Counted from the first letter of the stretch, positions 9,182 through 22,851 are shown. The stretch: 64,000 bases of DNA from Pilasporangium apinafurcum (GCA_001600495.1 BCKE01000012.1:18525-82524), one strand, 5' to 3'. Notes: generated by a model from the sequence alone, not told the origin. Numbers and translations: made by a program.

Positions 9182-10603
9182 GTTGATTGAGATGGAGGGA
9201 GAAATGGGAAATGACCACGAATGAGAAGTTATGGCTACGGAATGATAGTCACTCTTACGGAATGTTGGTAAAGGGTCTAGAGTGGAACTCTTTGATTGGT
9301 TGAAAGGAGCAAACACATCGAAGATATCACTCCATCGGGAGATTGTCTAAACAGCAGAAGCGAATGCTTATGCTGCAAATGGATTATGTTTGTCACGTTA
9401 CGTGTTTTCATGTTTTGCTGCTTGTATACCGCAGTGTCCAGCTCGTCTCCCGTAGATCCATAATGCAGCCGTTTATGGGGAACTACCTGGAATGAGACGC
9501 AGCTCGTAAACATTGACCTGTATGTTTACTTTCAGTAAATAGAGCGTTTCTATTGGTCGGAAGCACGTTGCCCGCCTCATTTTCGCAGTTGTCAAAAACA
9601 CAGTGTTGACCCACATTGCATAAGAGCACTGAAGCTGTGCACCATCATCCTCCAGACACATCCCCCATGGATCATTTGTGCATGCAACATTCTAGTATCT
9701 TTCTGATCTGCTCAAACACTTTCGACGCAGCCTTTGAGGTGAGTGCTGGGAAAGTCAATCGAAAGCTGTAGACGTATCGGAGAGATACGCGCATAAGGTT
9801 ATCACAAATTCTCGGTCAGAATATGAAAACGATGGTCTCACAGTGCTTAGCTTTACGTCACAAAGCACTTGCATCCTGTTCGTGACGCTATCAGTTGTGG
9901 TCGTTGATATTTAAGATAAAGGGCAATTTAGTGCATCATTTTGGGGTCTGCTCTTCATCCATGAACTTAACAATGGGACATCGAATTCAATTGTACAATA
10001 TAGAAAACACAAAGCTATCGCTAATTTTTTTCATATTTTTCATGCATTTTTCTCGGTGGTTGCGGATAAGTAGAACAGATTTATTATCTGCAATCTGTTG
10101 TCACTGCATATATACATCCATGCCATGCTCACTGTAGCACAGAATTGTGCAAAGCATTTTATGGTAAATGTCGTTAAATACGTCAAGGACACTAATCTGA
10201 TCCAGGACCTCTGTTCAGAATGTTTCTCGAAAATAATGGCAGTTTCAGGATAATAATACTAGAAAACTGGAATATAATTGGGAGTTTCTGCCAAGCATTT
10301 GATAGAAGCTTCGACTCAGAAAAGCTCTTTTTGCGTTTGTCCAATCAAGTTCATGTGATACGATGACACAGTTTCTAATCAACCAAATTAACTTCTCTCA
10401 GTTCATGGTTATGGCCAACAGCGTGTTGTATGCAGATGGATCAAAATCCGTTACTTAATACTAATCTGCTATTGGCTAAAATATTTAATAAGGGGTAGGG
10501 TCTTTCCGCCGATGGAGAAAATTCGACCATCACTCTCGATTCGGATCATTCCGAGCTCACTGGAGGAGAGGGGCAACAGTCAGTTTAGCTGTCGACGGAC
10601 GAT
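9182..10603. other. Long intergenic region between divergent nitroreductase and sulfite oxidase genes
   Basis: No gene is supported. One exon-like stretch (9667-9738, starting ATG and ending at a GTGAGT donor) has no convincing continuation. Much of 9890-10500 is AT-rich without repeats I could recognise. The right end holds the likely sulfite oxidase promoter. Confidence 0.45.
10546..10552 (+). promoter_or_regulatory. Initiator-like TCATTCC upstream of sulfite oxidase
   Basis: TCATTCC matches the oomycete initiator consensus (TCAYTYY) and lies 52 bases before the sulfite oxidase ATG, a usual 5' UTR length in such genomes. Motif match only. Confidence 0.33.
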
Positions 10604-12569
10604 ATGCGTTCTCAAGTGATTCGAATGCGGCGCGCGCTGTTTCCAAGTGTTTTCCGCGCCCGAGACCTCTCTCACTGCCTTCAGACGCGATATTTCGCGT
10701 CTTCTTCTGTGTTATATTCTCGGGAACATCACCATCAGCACCAAAAGAATTATTTCCGTCAGCACCCATGGAGTAACGTTGGTGTAGTCACAGCTGCCGT
10801 ATCTGCTGCTCTATTGTCAACTACATTCTGCGAAACACCGGTAGTTGTCGATGAAGACACCGATGGAGATAAGCCCTCTGTTTCACCTGGTATTTTTGAT
10901 CCGTCCCTCCCAACGTACGCGTACGAGGAGGTCCAAGAACATACCGGTGCCAAGAAGAACGGAATCTGGGTAGTCTACAAACACGGTGTTTACGATATCA
11001 CCAAATTCATTGCCTCCCATCCTGGCGGGACGAAGATTTTGTTGGCTGTAGGAAAATCCATTGAGCCATTTTGGCAGTTGTATGCAGCACACAACCACGT
11101 CGATGTCCATAAAATTCTGGAAAATCTTCGGATTGGGAACTTGCGTGAAGAAGACGTTGAGATGTTGGAGAAAGTCAGAAAAGAACGATACGGTGATGGA
11201 CCGTACAGTAAGGATCCTACACGTCATCCAGCGCTGAAAGTTAATTCGAGTATGCCCTTTAATGCCGAACCACCACCAGAACTCTTGATGGAGTCATTTA
11301 TCACACCTAACGAGCTCTTCTTCGTTCGCAACCATTTGCCCGTACCTAACGTGGATGTGGAGAAGTATACACTCAAGATTACCGGCATCGGCATTGAAAA
11401 AGGTAGTATCAGGTCTTCAACTGCCGCCTCATTTTCTATGTTGTTGTAGTTTTGCTGATATGATTGTTTTGATTATTTGATTAGGTAAGGAAATTCATTT
11501 CACATTGGATGAACTCAAAGCCAAGTTCAAACATCATACGATTGCTACAACCATCCAGTGTGCTGGTAACCGCCGCGCTGAAATGTCCGGAGTGAAGCAA
11601 GTAAACGGTCTCAGTTGGGATACGTCAGCGCTATCCACAGCCAACTGGACAGGAGTCCTTTTGGCGGATGTATTAGCCAGCATTGGTGTGATGGATGAAG
11701 ACTGTCGTCCCGTGCACGACTGCGTGATCGCTGAGAACTTCGGGGCTTGCGACGACTGTAACTGTGTGATTCAGCATGTGCAATTCGAAGGGCTGGATGT
11801 AGACACGGAAGGCAAGTGCTACGGAGCCTCCATCCCAGTGTCGACTGCACTTGACCCACGTAAGGATGTCCTTCTTGCTTTTGAGATGAATGGCGAACCC
11901 ATTCCACGTGACCACGGGTACCCTCTACGCGTAATCGTGCCCGGAACAGTTGGAGCTCGCAACGTCAAATTTGTACATCGTATTGTGCTCGCCACAGAAG
12001 AGAGTCCAAGTTTCTGGCAACAGCGCGACTACCGTGGATTTCCTCCGAATGTCGATTACTCGCAGGATGATTACTGGAAATATGCGGGTGATTCCATTCA
12101 GGAATTGCCAGTGCAATCGGCAATTACCGAGCCGAAGAATGGTGCCATACATGCTGTAGATGATATGAATGACTCGTCAATCGTGACTGTGAAGGGGTAC
12201 GCTTGGAGCGGAGGCGGTCGCAATATCATTCGAGTGGATATTTCTATCGACGGTGGGAAGACATGGGCGCCAGCGGAACTGAGTGAGTCGGGAAAACGCC
12301 AAAAGTACAACCGCGCATGGGCATGGACGCCGTGGGAGTTGGACGTTGAAGTGCCACCTGGTCGAAAGAGTCTCGATATCATGTGCAAGGCCGTGGATTC
12401 TTCCTATAATGTCCAGCCAGATACCATCGCGCCGATCTGGAACATGCGAGGGGTTTTGAATAATGCCTGGCACCGGGTTGCAGTGAACGTCATTGAAGAA
12501 AAAACAGAAGATGAAGAAGACGAAGAGAAAGAAGAGGAGAAGGAAGAAAAAGAGCAATCAAATAAGTAG
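10604..12569 (+). CDS. SUOX: Sulfite oxidase, mitochondrial (cytochrome b5 plus molybdenum cofactor domains)
   Basis: Two exons (10604-11402, 11485-12569) give 627 residues. The Arg-rich N-terminus (MRSQVIRMRRALF) followed by a hydrophobic stretch (residues about 50-70) fits a bipartite signal to the mitochondrial intermembrane space. A cytochrome b5 domain (about 105-178) carries HPGG with axial His139. The molybdopterin domain contains FFVRNHLPVP, the cofactor-ligand Cys292 in IQCAGNRR, and RDHGYPLRVIVPG. The C-terminal dimerisation domain includes VKGYAWSGGGR and DGGKTW. There is no FAD/NADH module, so it is not a nitrate reductase. The enzyme oxidises sulfite to sulfate and passes electrons through the b5 heme to cytochrome c. 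The last about 30 residues form an acidic/lysine tail unusual for the family. Confidence 0.94.
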
Positions 12570-12765
12570 CTGTAGGATACCGAGTAGTACACCTACATTT
12601 TTGTACATATCAATACGGACTGAGCCAAATTGAGGCGCGGTTTGCACAATTTTGGTCCTCCTAAGAATACGTCTATTTTTACCAATCTAGTTGTTTTTGA
12701 TCCATGCGCTGTAGGTAACTTTGGATACTTTCATCTCACATGATGCATGCTTTATCGCTGTTGTG

Positions 12766-13536
12766 ATGGAAGACATTTTCGACGAGAGCCTCCGACCGGA
12801 TGCGAATGGGATCCTCGATCTACACGACAAGCACTGGGTGACACTCGATGAAATCGTATGGACGTACACCCACTCACTACTCGTGCTCAATGTTTCCAGA
12901 AACCAGATCGTGCACATTCCTCCCGATGTCGGCAACCTTGTCCTTCTGCGAGAATTGCTGCTGGGTAATAATCGCATTTCGTCGCTTCCCGCACAGATCG
13001 GTTGCTGCATTCAGTTGCGGATCTTGACGCTACACCACAATCGCCTTACGGAGCTGCCAAGTGAGTTGCAATATTGTGAGCGGCTCGAAGTGCTCGATGC
13101 ATCTTACAACGAACTCACTGCCATCCCATCGGAGCTGGGTCGTCTGGAGCACTTGCGTGTACTCAACGTCCGCCACAACAAGCTCACGTCGTTACCACAT
13201 ACACTCTGTGATTGTCCATCATTGGAAGAAGTGGGATGTGAGGGTAACGCTGGGCTGAAAGATATTCCTGAGTCACTACGAGGCAATACGAAGCTCGTGT
13301 TGTGGATCTGCAGCACCGTTAAGAAACATCACTGTGAGGTGCAAGAGCTGGTGGAGATCAACGCGGAATTGGAGCGCTTGGCTCGCCTCGGGGACAGTGA
13401 GCGACTGCAATTACGCGAGACAATCGCACAATTGCAGCGCGAAAAGGCGGTATTGGAAGCAGAAAGACCACACAACTACCTTTTGGTGAAGAAACACGTC
13501 ATGCAGGTCTCCTCACAGATCTGTTCCATCATGTGA
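12766..13536 (+). CDS. Leucine-rich repeat protein with C-terminal coiled coil
   Basis: A single exon encodes 256 residues from ATG 12766; the upstream in-frame TTG is not used as a start here. After a short N-terminal segment come about five LRRs of the Shoc2/Ras-binding type (LLVLNVSRNQIVHIPPDVG, LRILTLHHNRLTELPSEL and so on). A helical segment rich in Glu, Leu and Gln (residues about 205-240) is probably a coiled coil. No kinase, LRR-receptor transmembrane segment or signal peptide is seen, so it is likely a cytosolic scaffold. Specific partners cannot be inferred. It lies in tandem after sulfite oxidase with about 200 bp between. Confidence 0.85.
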   Translation: MEDIFDESLRPDANGILDLHDKHWVTLDEIVWTYTHSLLVLNVSRNQIVHIPPDVGNLVLLRELLLGNNRISSLPAQIGCCIQLRILTLHHNRLTELPSELQYCERLEVLDASYNELTAIPSELGRLEHLRVLNVRHNKLTSLPHTLCDCPSLEEVGCEGNAGLKDIPESLRGNTKLVLWICSTVKKHHCEVQELVEINAELERLARLGDSERLQLRETIAQLQREKAVLEAERPHNYLLVKKHVMQVSSQICSIM

Positions 13537-13898
13537 TATGATAGAGTGAGCGCGACAGAAAATGTCTTTCGACCGTCATCGATGGTTGAAGGTGCTGCTG
13601 ATACTAACAAAGGGAGCACTATCCCGTCATTTTCAATTAATTTGCTGGGTCATTTATAGATACTTAATCAAAATGTACCAAATAGGAGCATTATATATTT
13701 TTATCCTATGTAATAGTATATTTATACAAGACTGCAAGTTCGGGTTCCTTTCGTCTCGTTTGCTTTTTGGCGCGAAGTTTAGTTTTAAAATTTTTCGATA
13801 TTTGTGAATTTTGGAGGTTTTTGAATTTTGGGGCGGGGAGGTGCAACTGACAGACGGAGGCGCGCGGGAGTGTGGAATCGGAGGAAGAGAAAAAGACG
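13537..13898. other. MCM3 upstream region
   Basis: AT-rich sequence without a gene. It holds an E2F-like site (13765-13776) and a GGGGCGGGG run near 13832, then the MCM3 leader. Confidence 0.5.
13765..13776 (+). promoter_or_regulatory. E2F-like site upstream of MCM3
   Basis: TTTTGGCGCGAA matches the conserved E2F/DP consensus TTTSGCGC and lies 123 bases before the MCM3 ATG. MCM genes are E2F targets in animals and plants. Binding here is inferred from the motif and its position. Confidence 0.5.
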
Positions 13899-16697
<2,799 letters not shown>

Positions 16698-16781
16698 GCA
16701 AACAACACAAACCAACAGCGACTATATATGGGAAGAAAAAAACGTAATGGAAGTCTTGTACATACTTAAGAGTGACTTCTT

Positions 16782-17060
16782 TTACTTTTCTCTGGAATTC
16801 TTCTCACATGCATCCGTCGTATCAGGCAATTTGTCTTGCTCTGGTTCAGGGTTTTGTGCTGAATTTTTGTAGTGAATCAACGTCACATCCACATAGTTTT
16901 CCATACTGGTGAACGCCTGGAAGTGACGGAAAGGGTTGCTGCTGGTGCTACTAGTGGTAACATTCTCTGTCGCGTATTTCTTCGTCTTTACTGCCGCTGA
17001 GGTCTTCACATCACGTGCCGTTGGCTTGACTGTCGATAGTAGTCGTCTTTGCATGTTCAT
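16782..17060 (-). CDS. Small hypothetical protein, possibly incomplete at its 5' end
   Basis: An open frame of about 92 codons begins at ATG 17060 and ends 84 bp from the MCM3 stop, in convergent orientation. The N-terminus is basic (MQRRLLSTVKPTARDVK) and could be a mitochondrial presequence; the rest is polar with HFQAFTSMENYVDVTL. A second ATG-started frame just upstream (MSQWVKTVTD, from about 17153) ends near 17060, so a missed intron may join the two. No family is recognised. It is kept because it fills the space between two good genes in the orientation expected from its neighbours. Confidence 0.35.
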   Translation of the reverse strand: MNMQRRLLSTVKPTARDVKTSAAVKTKKYATENVTTSSTSSNPFRHFQAFTSMENYVDVTLIHYKNSAQNPEPEQDKLPDTTDACEKNSREK

Positions 17061-17245
17061 CAAAAAGCTCCAACCGCGGAACTGGTTCGCTGTTCCACCC
17101 GTTCATGTGGGAGATGATGTGGGTCCGTAACGGTTTTCACCCACTGTGACATCTGCGACGTGTGCTCTCGTTCTTTCTGATCCACATCATTGTCATCATC
17201 ATCTGCGTCTTAGTTTGCTTTCGCCATTAGACAACAGAATCGGAA

Positions 17246-18362
17246 ATGCTGCTAACCTCCCGTGTCATCCGCTCGTCCTCCCCTGCTCCGCTGGTACGTC
17301 ATCACCAGCGCACCAACCCCGCGCGTCGAGTCTTTTGCTCGGCAGCTAATGGAACCACCAAGAGTGCAGTAGTTCCCCTGCCTGTAGGCGTCACCTCTGG
17401 TGTGTTCGAGTACTGTAGCTTTTCAATCATTTGCTTAGTTAGGTCTGCTGAGCACTTATATCGCTATTCACAGGTGGAATCGCAGGCATTGTCTCTGCCT
17501 TAACTGGCGTTGGTGGTGGAATCATTCTCATTCCAGTAAGTTTCCTACACATTCTTATTGAACTGATGCGATAATTACCGAAATTTTGATTGGACGGGTG
17601 TATTTACAGACATTGGCCAAATTCACAACGCTCCAACAGCAAGCCATTAACGGCACGTCTATCGGTGCTGTGACGCTCAGTGCCTCGTTGGGAGCGTGGA
17701 ACTACTTTGATTCGGGTGCATGCAATATCCCGCTGGCAGTTGCGACGACTATTCCGTCCGTAATCTTTACCCGCTACGGTGTACAGACAGCGCATCGACT
17801 CAGCAGCCGACGCCTCTCGCTCGTCGTCGGCACAGCGATGCTGTTGTGTTCGCCACTAATTTTCCTCAAGAAAAGTCCATACTTTCCCAAGTGGAACACG
17901 AAGCAGGATCCGCTGGATCTACAATTTTATGGCCAGCAACAGAAAGCGGGCGAGACACCGTATGTCGAACGTGTCACACGTGACCTCCCAAATTTTGCGC
18001 TTGTGAATGCCAAGTACCTCGTCGCTGGGGCATTTGCTGGTTTCATTTCGGGGCTCTGTGGCCTCGGTGGTGGGATTTTGATGACTGCATACCTCACGGC
18101 GGCCAGCGACATGCCTCAAGGACACATCATCGGCACGTCGCTGCTCTCGATTGTGCCCACCGCCGCGTCCTCAACGTACTTCAATATCAAGGCCAAGTCC
18201 ATTCATATCCCCAGTGCCATCCGCATTGGCGGATCGCTAGCTGCGGGCGTGTACATCACGTCCAAGTATGTGACTCACGAAGTACCGGAGGACACGCTAC
18301 GTGGCATTCTCGCGTCGACGCTGAGTGCAGCGGCGCTGGTCATGATCAAGCGATCGCTATGA
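17246..18362 (+). CDS. TauE/SafE-family (sulfite exporter-like) membrane permease
   Basis: Three exons (17246-17399, 17474-17535, 17610-18362) give 322 residues. The first 45 residues are rich in Ser/Arg/Pro and look like an organelle-targeting presequence. The body shows the two-fold TauE pattern: AGIVSALTGVGGGIILIP near residue 60 and AGFISGLCGLGGGILMTAY in the second half, each followed by hydrophobic segments (about 8 in total). Bacterial TauE/SafE members export sulfite, sulfoacetate or related anions. A link with the sulfite oxidase 6 kb upstream is tempting but is only inference. The gene converges with the DUF4833 gene (150 bp between stops). Confidence 0.86.
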
Positions 18363-18512
18363 CGTGAGATAACCAATGAAATATAGACATGGATAACATT
18401 TGATCATGACAACATGAAGATCAACACTTCATTTTCTGCTATCGCTCCTTTCAGCTGTCGAATGACTCTATCCTGCGTTTGTGTATTTCTTTCTCCAAAA
18501 AGTCTTACGCAC

Positions 18513-19468
18513 TCACTTGTTCTGCTTCTTTTCGTAAACAGGCGCAAACGTCACGGGATCAACACCAAAGATTTCCACATAATCGACCGTCGGGATGCCC
18601 CAGCTCGTCGTCATCTGTACGTACACGCGCCGTAATAGCATATTCTTCTTACCATTGATGATCGTACGCGCCTGAACATTGCCGTGCTCGTCTAGCAACA
18701 GCACGCAATCTCTATCTCGTAATGCTGCTAATGTAGCCGTGTACTGCTCGCTGTTACTGGGGGATGGCGCGCAGGCTACACCGTAGGCACTCGTGCGTTC
18801 AATCATATTCAGATCTTCCCGTGGGTTGCCTTCTTTTTCATACATGATCCAGTAGACAGCCAGCGGTTTTGTTGGATCCAGGGCCTTCCCCTTCTTCTGA
18901 CCAGCATATACAACCGTATTCTTGTTCTGAAACAAACGACCACAGTCAGTAACCACATACTCCGACAAGTAAAATGAAATCACCACAGACATACCGTGCT
19001 TCGCTGAATGATGAATGCTACGTTCGGTTCTTCTTTAGCAACGACTTGCAATTTCTCATCCATGGGGAGCGTTGTCGGTTTCTTCTTCGCGTCTGTTGCT
19101 ATTGATGCTGCTGCTACTGCCTTCGTAGCTGCTGCAGGCGATTTCACCTCCTCATCAGTGGTCACTGTTGCTGCTGTTTTAGCCTTCACCTTCTTTCGCT
19201 TCTTGCCTCCATTTTTAGTCTTCTGAATGATCTTTTGTTTCTCCTTGATCAGCGCATTTACGGCCGCCAGCTCCTCCTCGATCTTGGTCCGGCGCGTCTC
19301 TAGCTCGCGGATCTCCGTTTGCACCATCTGCTGGAACTCCTGCTGCTCACGACGTAGTGCCGCCTCCAGTGCCTGGATCTTGGTCTCGCGCTCATCCAGC
19401 TCACCCTGCAGCGCGCTCACGACAATCTGCGCCTGCTCCGTCGTCTCGTTCCCCCATAGCCAACTCAT
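18513..19468 (-). CDS. DUF4833-domain protein with N-terminal coiled coil
   Basis: Two exons (19468-18995, 18926-18513) joined through a 68-nt intron give 295 residues. Residues 1-95 form a predicted coiled coil (ALQGELDERETKIQALEAAL...), followed by a Lys-rich stretch (KNGGKKRKKVKAKT) and Ala/Thr-rich linker. The C-terminal domain begins VAFIIQRSTNKNTVVYAG and continues PLAVYWIMYEKEG and ERTSAYGV, the pattern of DUF4833. The intron splits the QRST/NKNT junction of that domain, and only the spliced version restores it, which supports the model. Function of DUF4833 is unknown. Start is the ATG before SWLWGNE; upstream in-frame sequence looks non-coding. Confidence 0.82.
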
Positions 19469-19597
19469 CCTGCGCGCACCTTGTACCTGCTCACGTGGCA
19501 ATTGTTCCCAATTGTGAAAAGGACAAGAGAAAGCCAGAACTGATACCAAACTTGGGTTTTTATTATGATGTATACTTTATCGAAACTACCACAACGT

Positions 19598-20702
19598 CTA
19601 TTTGTACTTCTTGCGCCTCTCAAATTTCCGGAAGCGCGAGACTGCGAGATCATCGCTTGCCTGGTGTTTCCCCACTGTCGATAAAGAAGCAACGAATAAG
19701 CAGTCAGATAAATATAGTAGAGAGTACTGATCAAGATATACATACCAGTGCGAAAGCCTAGCTCCTTCTGTTCATCTGTAGCAAGTGAAAAATCCAATCC
19801 ATTGATCAGCCATCCGCACTCTTACTCTCTACCACAGCACAAAATTTGCAAGCACTCACCTTTGTTCAGACTCTTAAGCTCTGCCACGTAGTCACCACGA
19901 TGGCGATTGAAGTCAGTACTAAAGTTCGCAGGTAACGCGGAGCTGGTAATCTTACTGGCACTTTTCGACATGGCTAATTCACGATCCAGCGCCAATTTCG
20001 TTGCATGGATTGTCTTTTCGGCATACGACGACGGTAATTCAACCTCCGCAATGCCAGTATTCCATATCAATACTCCTCCATTGCCTGACTCCTCTGGCTT
20101 TGGGACCACATCTGGTTTCAAATGATCCAGTATCGCGACCAGCGCTTCATCTTCATTCCCCAGTGCTGATACATCTTTTTGCTCACTGTCCGGGTCGTTA
20201 AATCGCTTCTTTTGCAACTTCTCTTCGATGTATTTATTCCTGAATTTTTCGTATCAACGACGCCAACAAAAAGTGACAAGATTGCAAATCAGTCCACGCA
20301 CGTCAACGCTGGATAGAAACAAATAACTGGATACAGTACGCACATGAGTTCCTCGTGCTGATCCTTCTGCGTGGTGGTGCTCTGACCGGTAAATTGTCCA
20401 TCAAGCAATTTCATTAGTTTTTGGTTTGTGGAGCCGTCTTTCTTGGGGTCGTGTAGCCCATATTGCTGATCTGTAGACGCATTACTAGCTGTGGGTTTCT
20501 GTGTGCGTTTACTGGTGCTGCTGAGCTCGCTCTTTAACAACTGGGCACGTAGTCTTTGGTCTTCGAGGATCTCCTCAATAGTCTGCTCCGTCTGACTGGC
20601 ATTATCGGCATCACTATGAACGTCGTCGTCTGCTGATTTGCGGGAGCGCTTCCGTCCAGTGGTAGTCGTCTTCCTCACTTTCTTTTTAAAGGTGACCTCC
20701 AT
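19598..20702 (-). CDS. TLS1/C9orf78-family protein (splicing- and telomere-linked)
   Basis: Four exons (20702-20344, 20239-19860, 19775-19746, 19674-19598) give 281 residues; exon 3 is only 30 nt. The basic N-terminus (FKKKVRKTTTTGRKRSRKS) leads to EEILEDQRLRAQLLK, then FTGQSTTTQKDQHEELMNKYIEEKLQKKR, like the family's conserved SFSAETNRR...MMKYIE..L core. The middle contains WNTGIAEVELP, and the C-terminus SDDLAVSRFRKFERRKK resembles TDDYHYEKFKKMNRR of human C9orf78. Fission-yeast Tls1 acts in splicing of telomere-protein transcripts; human C9orf78 associates with the spliceosome. The role here is inferred from family. The last two tiny exons are supported by exact phase and by the recovered conserved tail. 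Confidence 0.82.
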
Positions 20703-20845
20703 GTTCCTTTCCAACAGCTCCACACTCACACACACACTCAAAAAAGAGGTTAGTGTACTGTTCTATCTTCAAATAAAAGTCTTACTTAAATAAAGTACGG
20801 TCTTTTATTATAGTGTTCAAACTTTCATGAAGGGTGGACTATTAT

Positions 20846-20863
20846 GGTTAAGGGTTAGGGTTA
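20846..20863 (+). repeat. Short telomere-like repeat (TTAGGG-type)
   Basis: GGTTAAGGGTTAGGGTTA gives about two and a half TTAGGG-like units, about 145 bp upstream of the TLS1 start. It is too short for a telomere scar and more like a telo-box regulatory motif. Confidence 0.4.
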
Positions 20864-21554
20864 TAAGATTTGAAGTGGAGTACAGAAGAACGACATCAGC
20901 AACCATCGCATTGTTGGTCGCTTTGTCTCTGTGCCTTTGTTGTCAGTCGAAATTTTCCAAAACATGGTCTACTCGTTCATTTTCTACATGTAAACCAGCG
21001 AAGAGTAGGCCATGAATGAACATATTCTGATAAAACATAAAATTTGCATCCTATTTCGATATTTTTAATGTGTGTAACCTTTAGCACTAACACCACGACA
21101 GTCAATATGTCCCACTACCAACAATGGGACAATTGCACGAATTCGTGTATTGTGGATATTCCATGACCGTATTTCTGGAGGGAAATCCACTTAGTAGATT
21201 GAACCCGTTTGTAGATTTTGTTTGTCTCTCCACCATGCACAAATGGGAAATATTCTCTCCAAAGAATCCTTTCATGGGTTCGAATATGGAGACAAGAATA
21301 GACATTACCAGAAGAAATCTATGGAGCGTCACATGCACTGAGTGGGTTCAACTGCCAAAAAATGCGATGTTCCTTAACTGCCCATGATATTATTTTTTTA
21401 ACCAATCAATTTATTTTATTTTTCCACGTGTTATCACCTAATCGCCGATAGGGCCAGTCCAAATAGAGGCCCTGGCTAAAACACAAGAGGAAGCGACTCA
21501 TCTAGTGTGGGGCATCGGCTCTCTACCTCTTGGGCTGTTGGTTGTAGCGACGTA

Positions 21555-21573
21555 TCATTCATTCCCACATTCC
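21555..21573 (+). promoter_or_regulatory. Oomycete-type initiator plus flanking element before the PH gene
   Basis: TCATTC followed by ATTCCCACATTCC resembles the paired initiator and flanking promoter region described in oomycetes. It ends 11 bases before ATG 21585, giving a very short leader. Confidence 0.38.
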
Positions 21574-21584
21574 ATCCGCTCGTA

Positions 21585-22625
21585 ATGCCTCCGTCCTCCT
21601 CTTGGCAGTTCAAGAGGGCCCACCTTAACGGCGGTAGTGACGACTACATGCGTAGTACTATGATCCTAGAGGATGAACAGGACATGCGTCCGAGCCTGCT
21701 AGACTTTCGACCGTCGCGCGTTTTTCGGCCCTCGACCGTCATGAATGTCCAGCAAAAACATCAATTGCGGCAAGAAATGCAGCAGTACACAAAAGACCAT
21801 CAGCCGCATCATCAACCGCATAATTACTATGATGATAATGCATCGATGGCTAGCAGTAGCAGTCCCATGTCCACTACGACAGAAGAACGCGATGCGTTTC
21901 CGCTCATTGAGGATGTTGCCCTAGACGCATCGAATGTTTCAACGCCGCGAAGTGAAGCGACGAATGAAGAAATCAAAGATAAAGAAGAAGATGAAGTAAC
22001 GTGGATGCCATTGCCCGTCCCGAGTGACGTGGCAATTCTGGAGCTGGACGATAGCGACGACGAAGATGAAGGCGTTGCGAATGACATTGATATCGTTTCT
22101 GTGGATCAATCGATACGTGGCACGATGATCGTTGATGAACAGGGTTTCTCCATTTCCCGTCAAAGTCTGATGCTGAGCGCAGCGACGCTTGATCGCTCGA
22201 GTGTGATCAAGACCGGGCTGCTTTTTAAGCAGGGCTTTGGGCTAATGAACGGCGGGTGGAAAGTGCGATACGTTGTGCTCACGAGCTCTAAATTGACATT
22301 TTACCGGGAAGAAAACGGTCGTCGTCGCGGTGAAATCGACCTGAAGCAGTGTAGTACCAAATCGATCGAGATTATGCCGCGTGATTCGGTGTTCGATGGC
22401 ACACAGGCAACCATGTGGCGGTTCGCGATCCGGGGAAAGATGCGGCGTGTGCTGCTCTGCGCGTATACGGAGGCAGACATGAAAAGCTGGCTACGCTGTC
22501 TGCATGTGGCAATGGCTGTGCAGGCAAGCGGCCAAGGCCGGCTAACGGACGTTGTCGTGCCCAGCGGCTCGTTCCTCGCGGAAAAGAGCACAGGCCTCAT
22601 GCGTTCGTCTGCGTATTTGGGATAG
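21585..22625 (+). CDS. PH-domain protein
   Basis: A single exon encodes 346 residues from ATG 21585. The first about 200 residues are low-complexity: a QQKHQLRQEMQQY stretch, His/Gln-rich QPHHQPHN, Ser runs and an acidic patch (DDSDDEDEG). A pleckstrin-homology domain follows (about residues 205-310): VIKTGLLFKQGFGLMNGGWKVRYVVL, LTFYREENGRRRGEIDL, then WRFAIRGK and the closing helix DMKSWLRCLHVAM with the conserved Trp. The basic loop (ENGRRRGE) could contact phosphoinositides. No GAP, GEF or kinase domain is present, so it is likely an adaptor. It converges on the next gene, with 226 bp between stops. Confidence 0.83.
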   Translation: MPPSSSWQFKRAHLNGGSDDYMRSTMILEDEQDMRPSLLDFRPSRVFRPSTVMNVQQKHQLRQEMQQYTKDHQPHHQPHNYYDDNASMASSSSPMSTTTEERDAFPLIEDVALDASNVSTPRSEATNEEIKDKEEDEVTWMPLPVPSDVAILELDDSDDEDEGVANDIDIVSVDQSIRGTMIVDEQGFSISRQSLMLSAATLDRSSVIKTGLLFKQGFGLMNGGWKVRYVVLTSSKLTFYREENGRRRGEIDLKQCSTKSIEIMPRDSVFDGTQATMWRFAIRGKMRRVLLCAYTEADMKSWLRCLHVAMAVQASGQGRLTDVVVPSGSFLAEKSTGLMRSSAYLG

Positions 22626-22851
22626 AAACACAGCAAATAGATGGAGAGAGAGAGCGATGAGTGAGTGACCAAGTAACCACCCCCACCTGACCGATTTGAC
22701 TGCAGCAATTGGTACTGATGCAAAACACACACCCTATGAAAATTGACGTGAAAAACGCTTCTGTGTGTAGGATAATTTAATACAACGACACCTCTATATA
22801 TTAGCCGTCTGCCTCATTTAGTATTGCTACCAGTTATCCTTCTTTTAACAT

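Larger units (their letters stand above)
20703..21584. other. Intergenic between divergent TLS1 and PH-domain genes
   Basis: No gene is supported; an 87-codon open frame at 21124-21387 has no recognisable features. It contains a short telomere-like repeat at 20846 and, at the right end, the PH-gene promoter. Confidence 0.45.

Noticed and set aside
9667-9738. Exon-like stretch starting ATG and ending at GTGAGT
   Set aside because: No acceptor gives more than about a dozen further codons.
10604-12569. Nitrate reductase
   Set aside because: The cytochrome b5 domain is N-terminal and there is no FAD/NADH domain, which is the sulfite oxidase order.
21124-21387. 87-codon plus-strand frame
   Set aside because: No domain, no supporting splice sites, no continuation; its length is not rare by chance in this composition.
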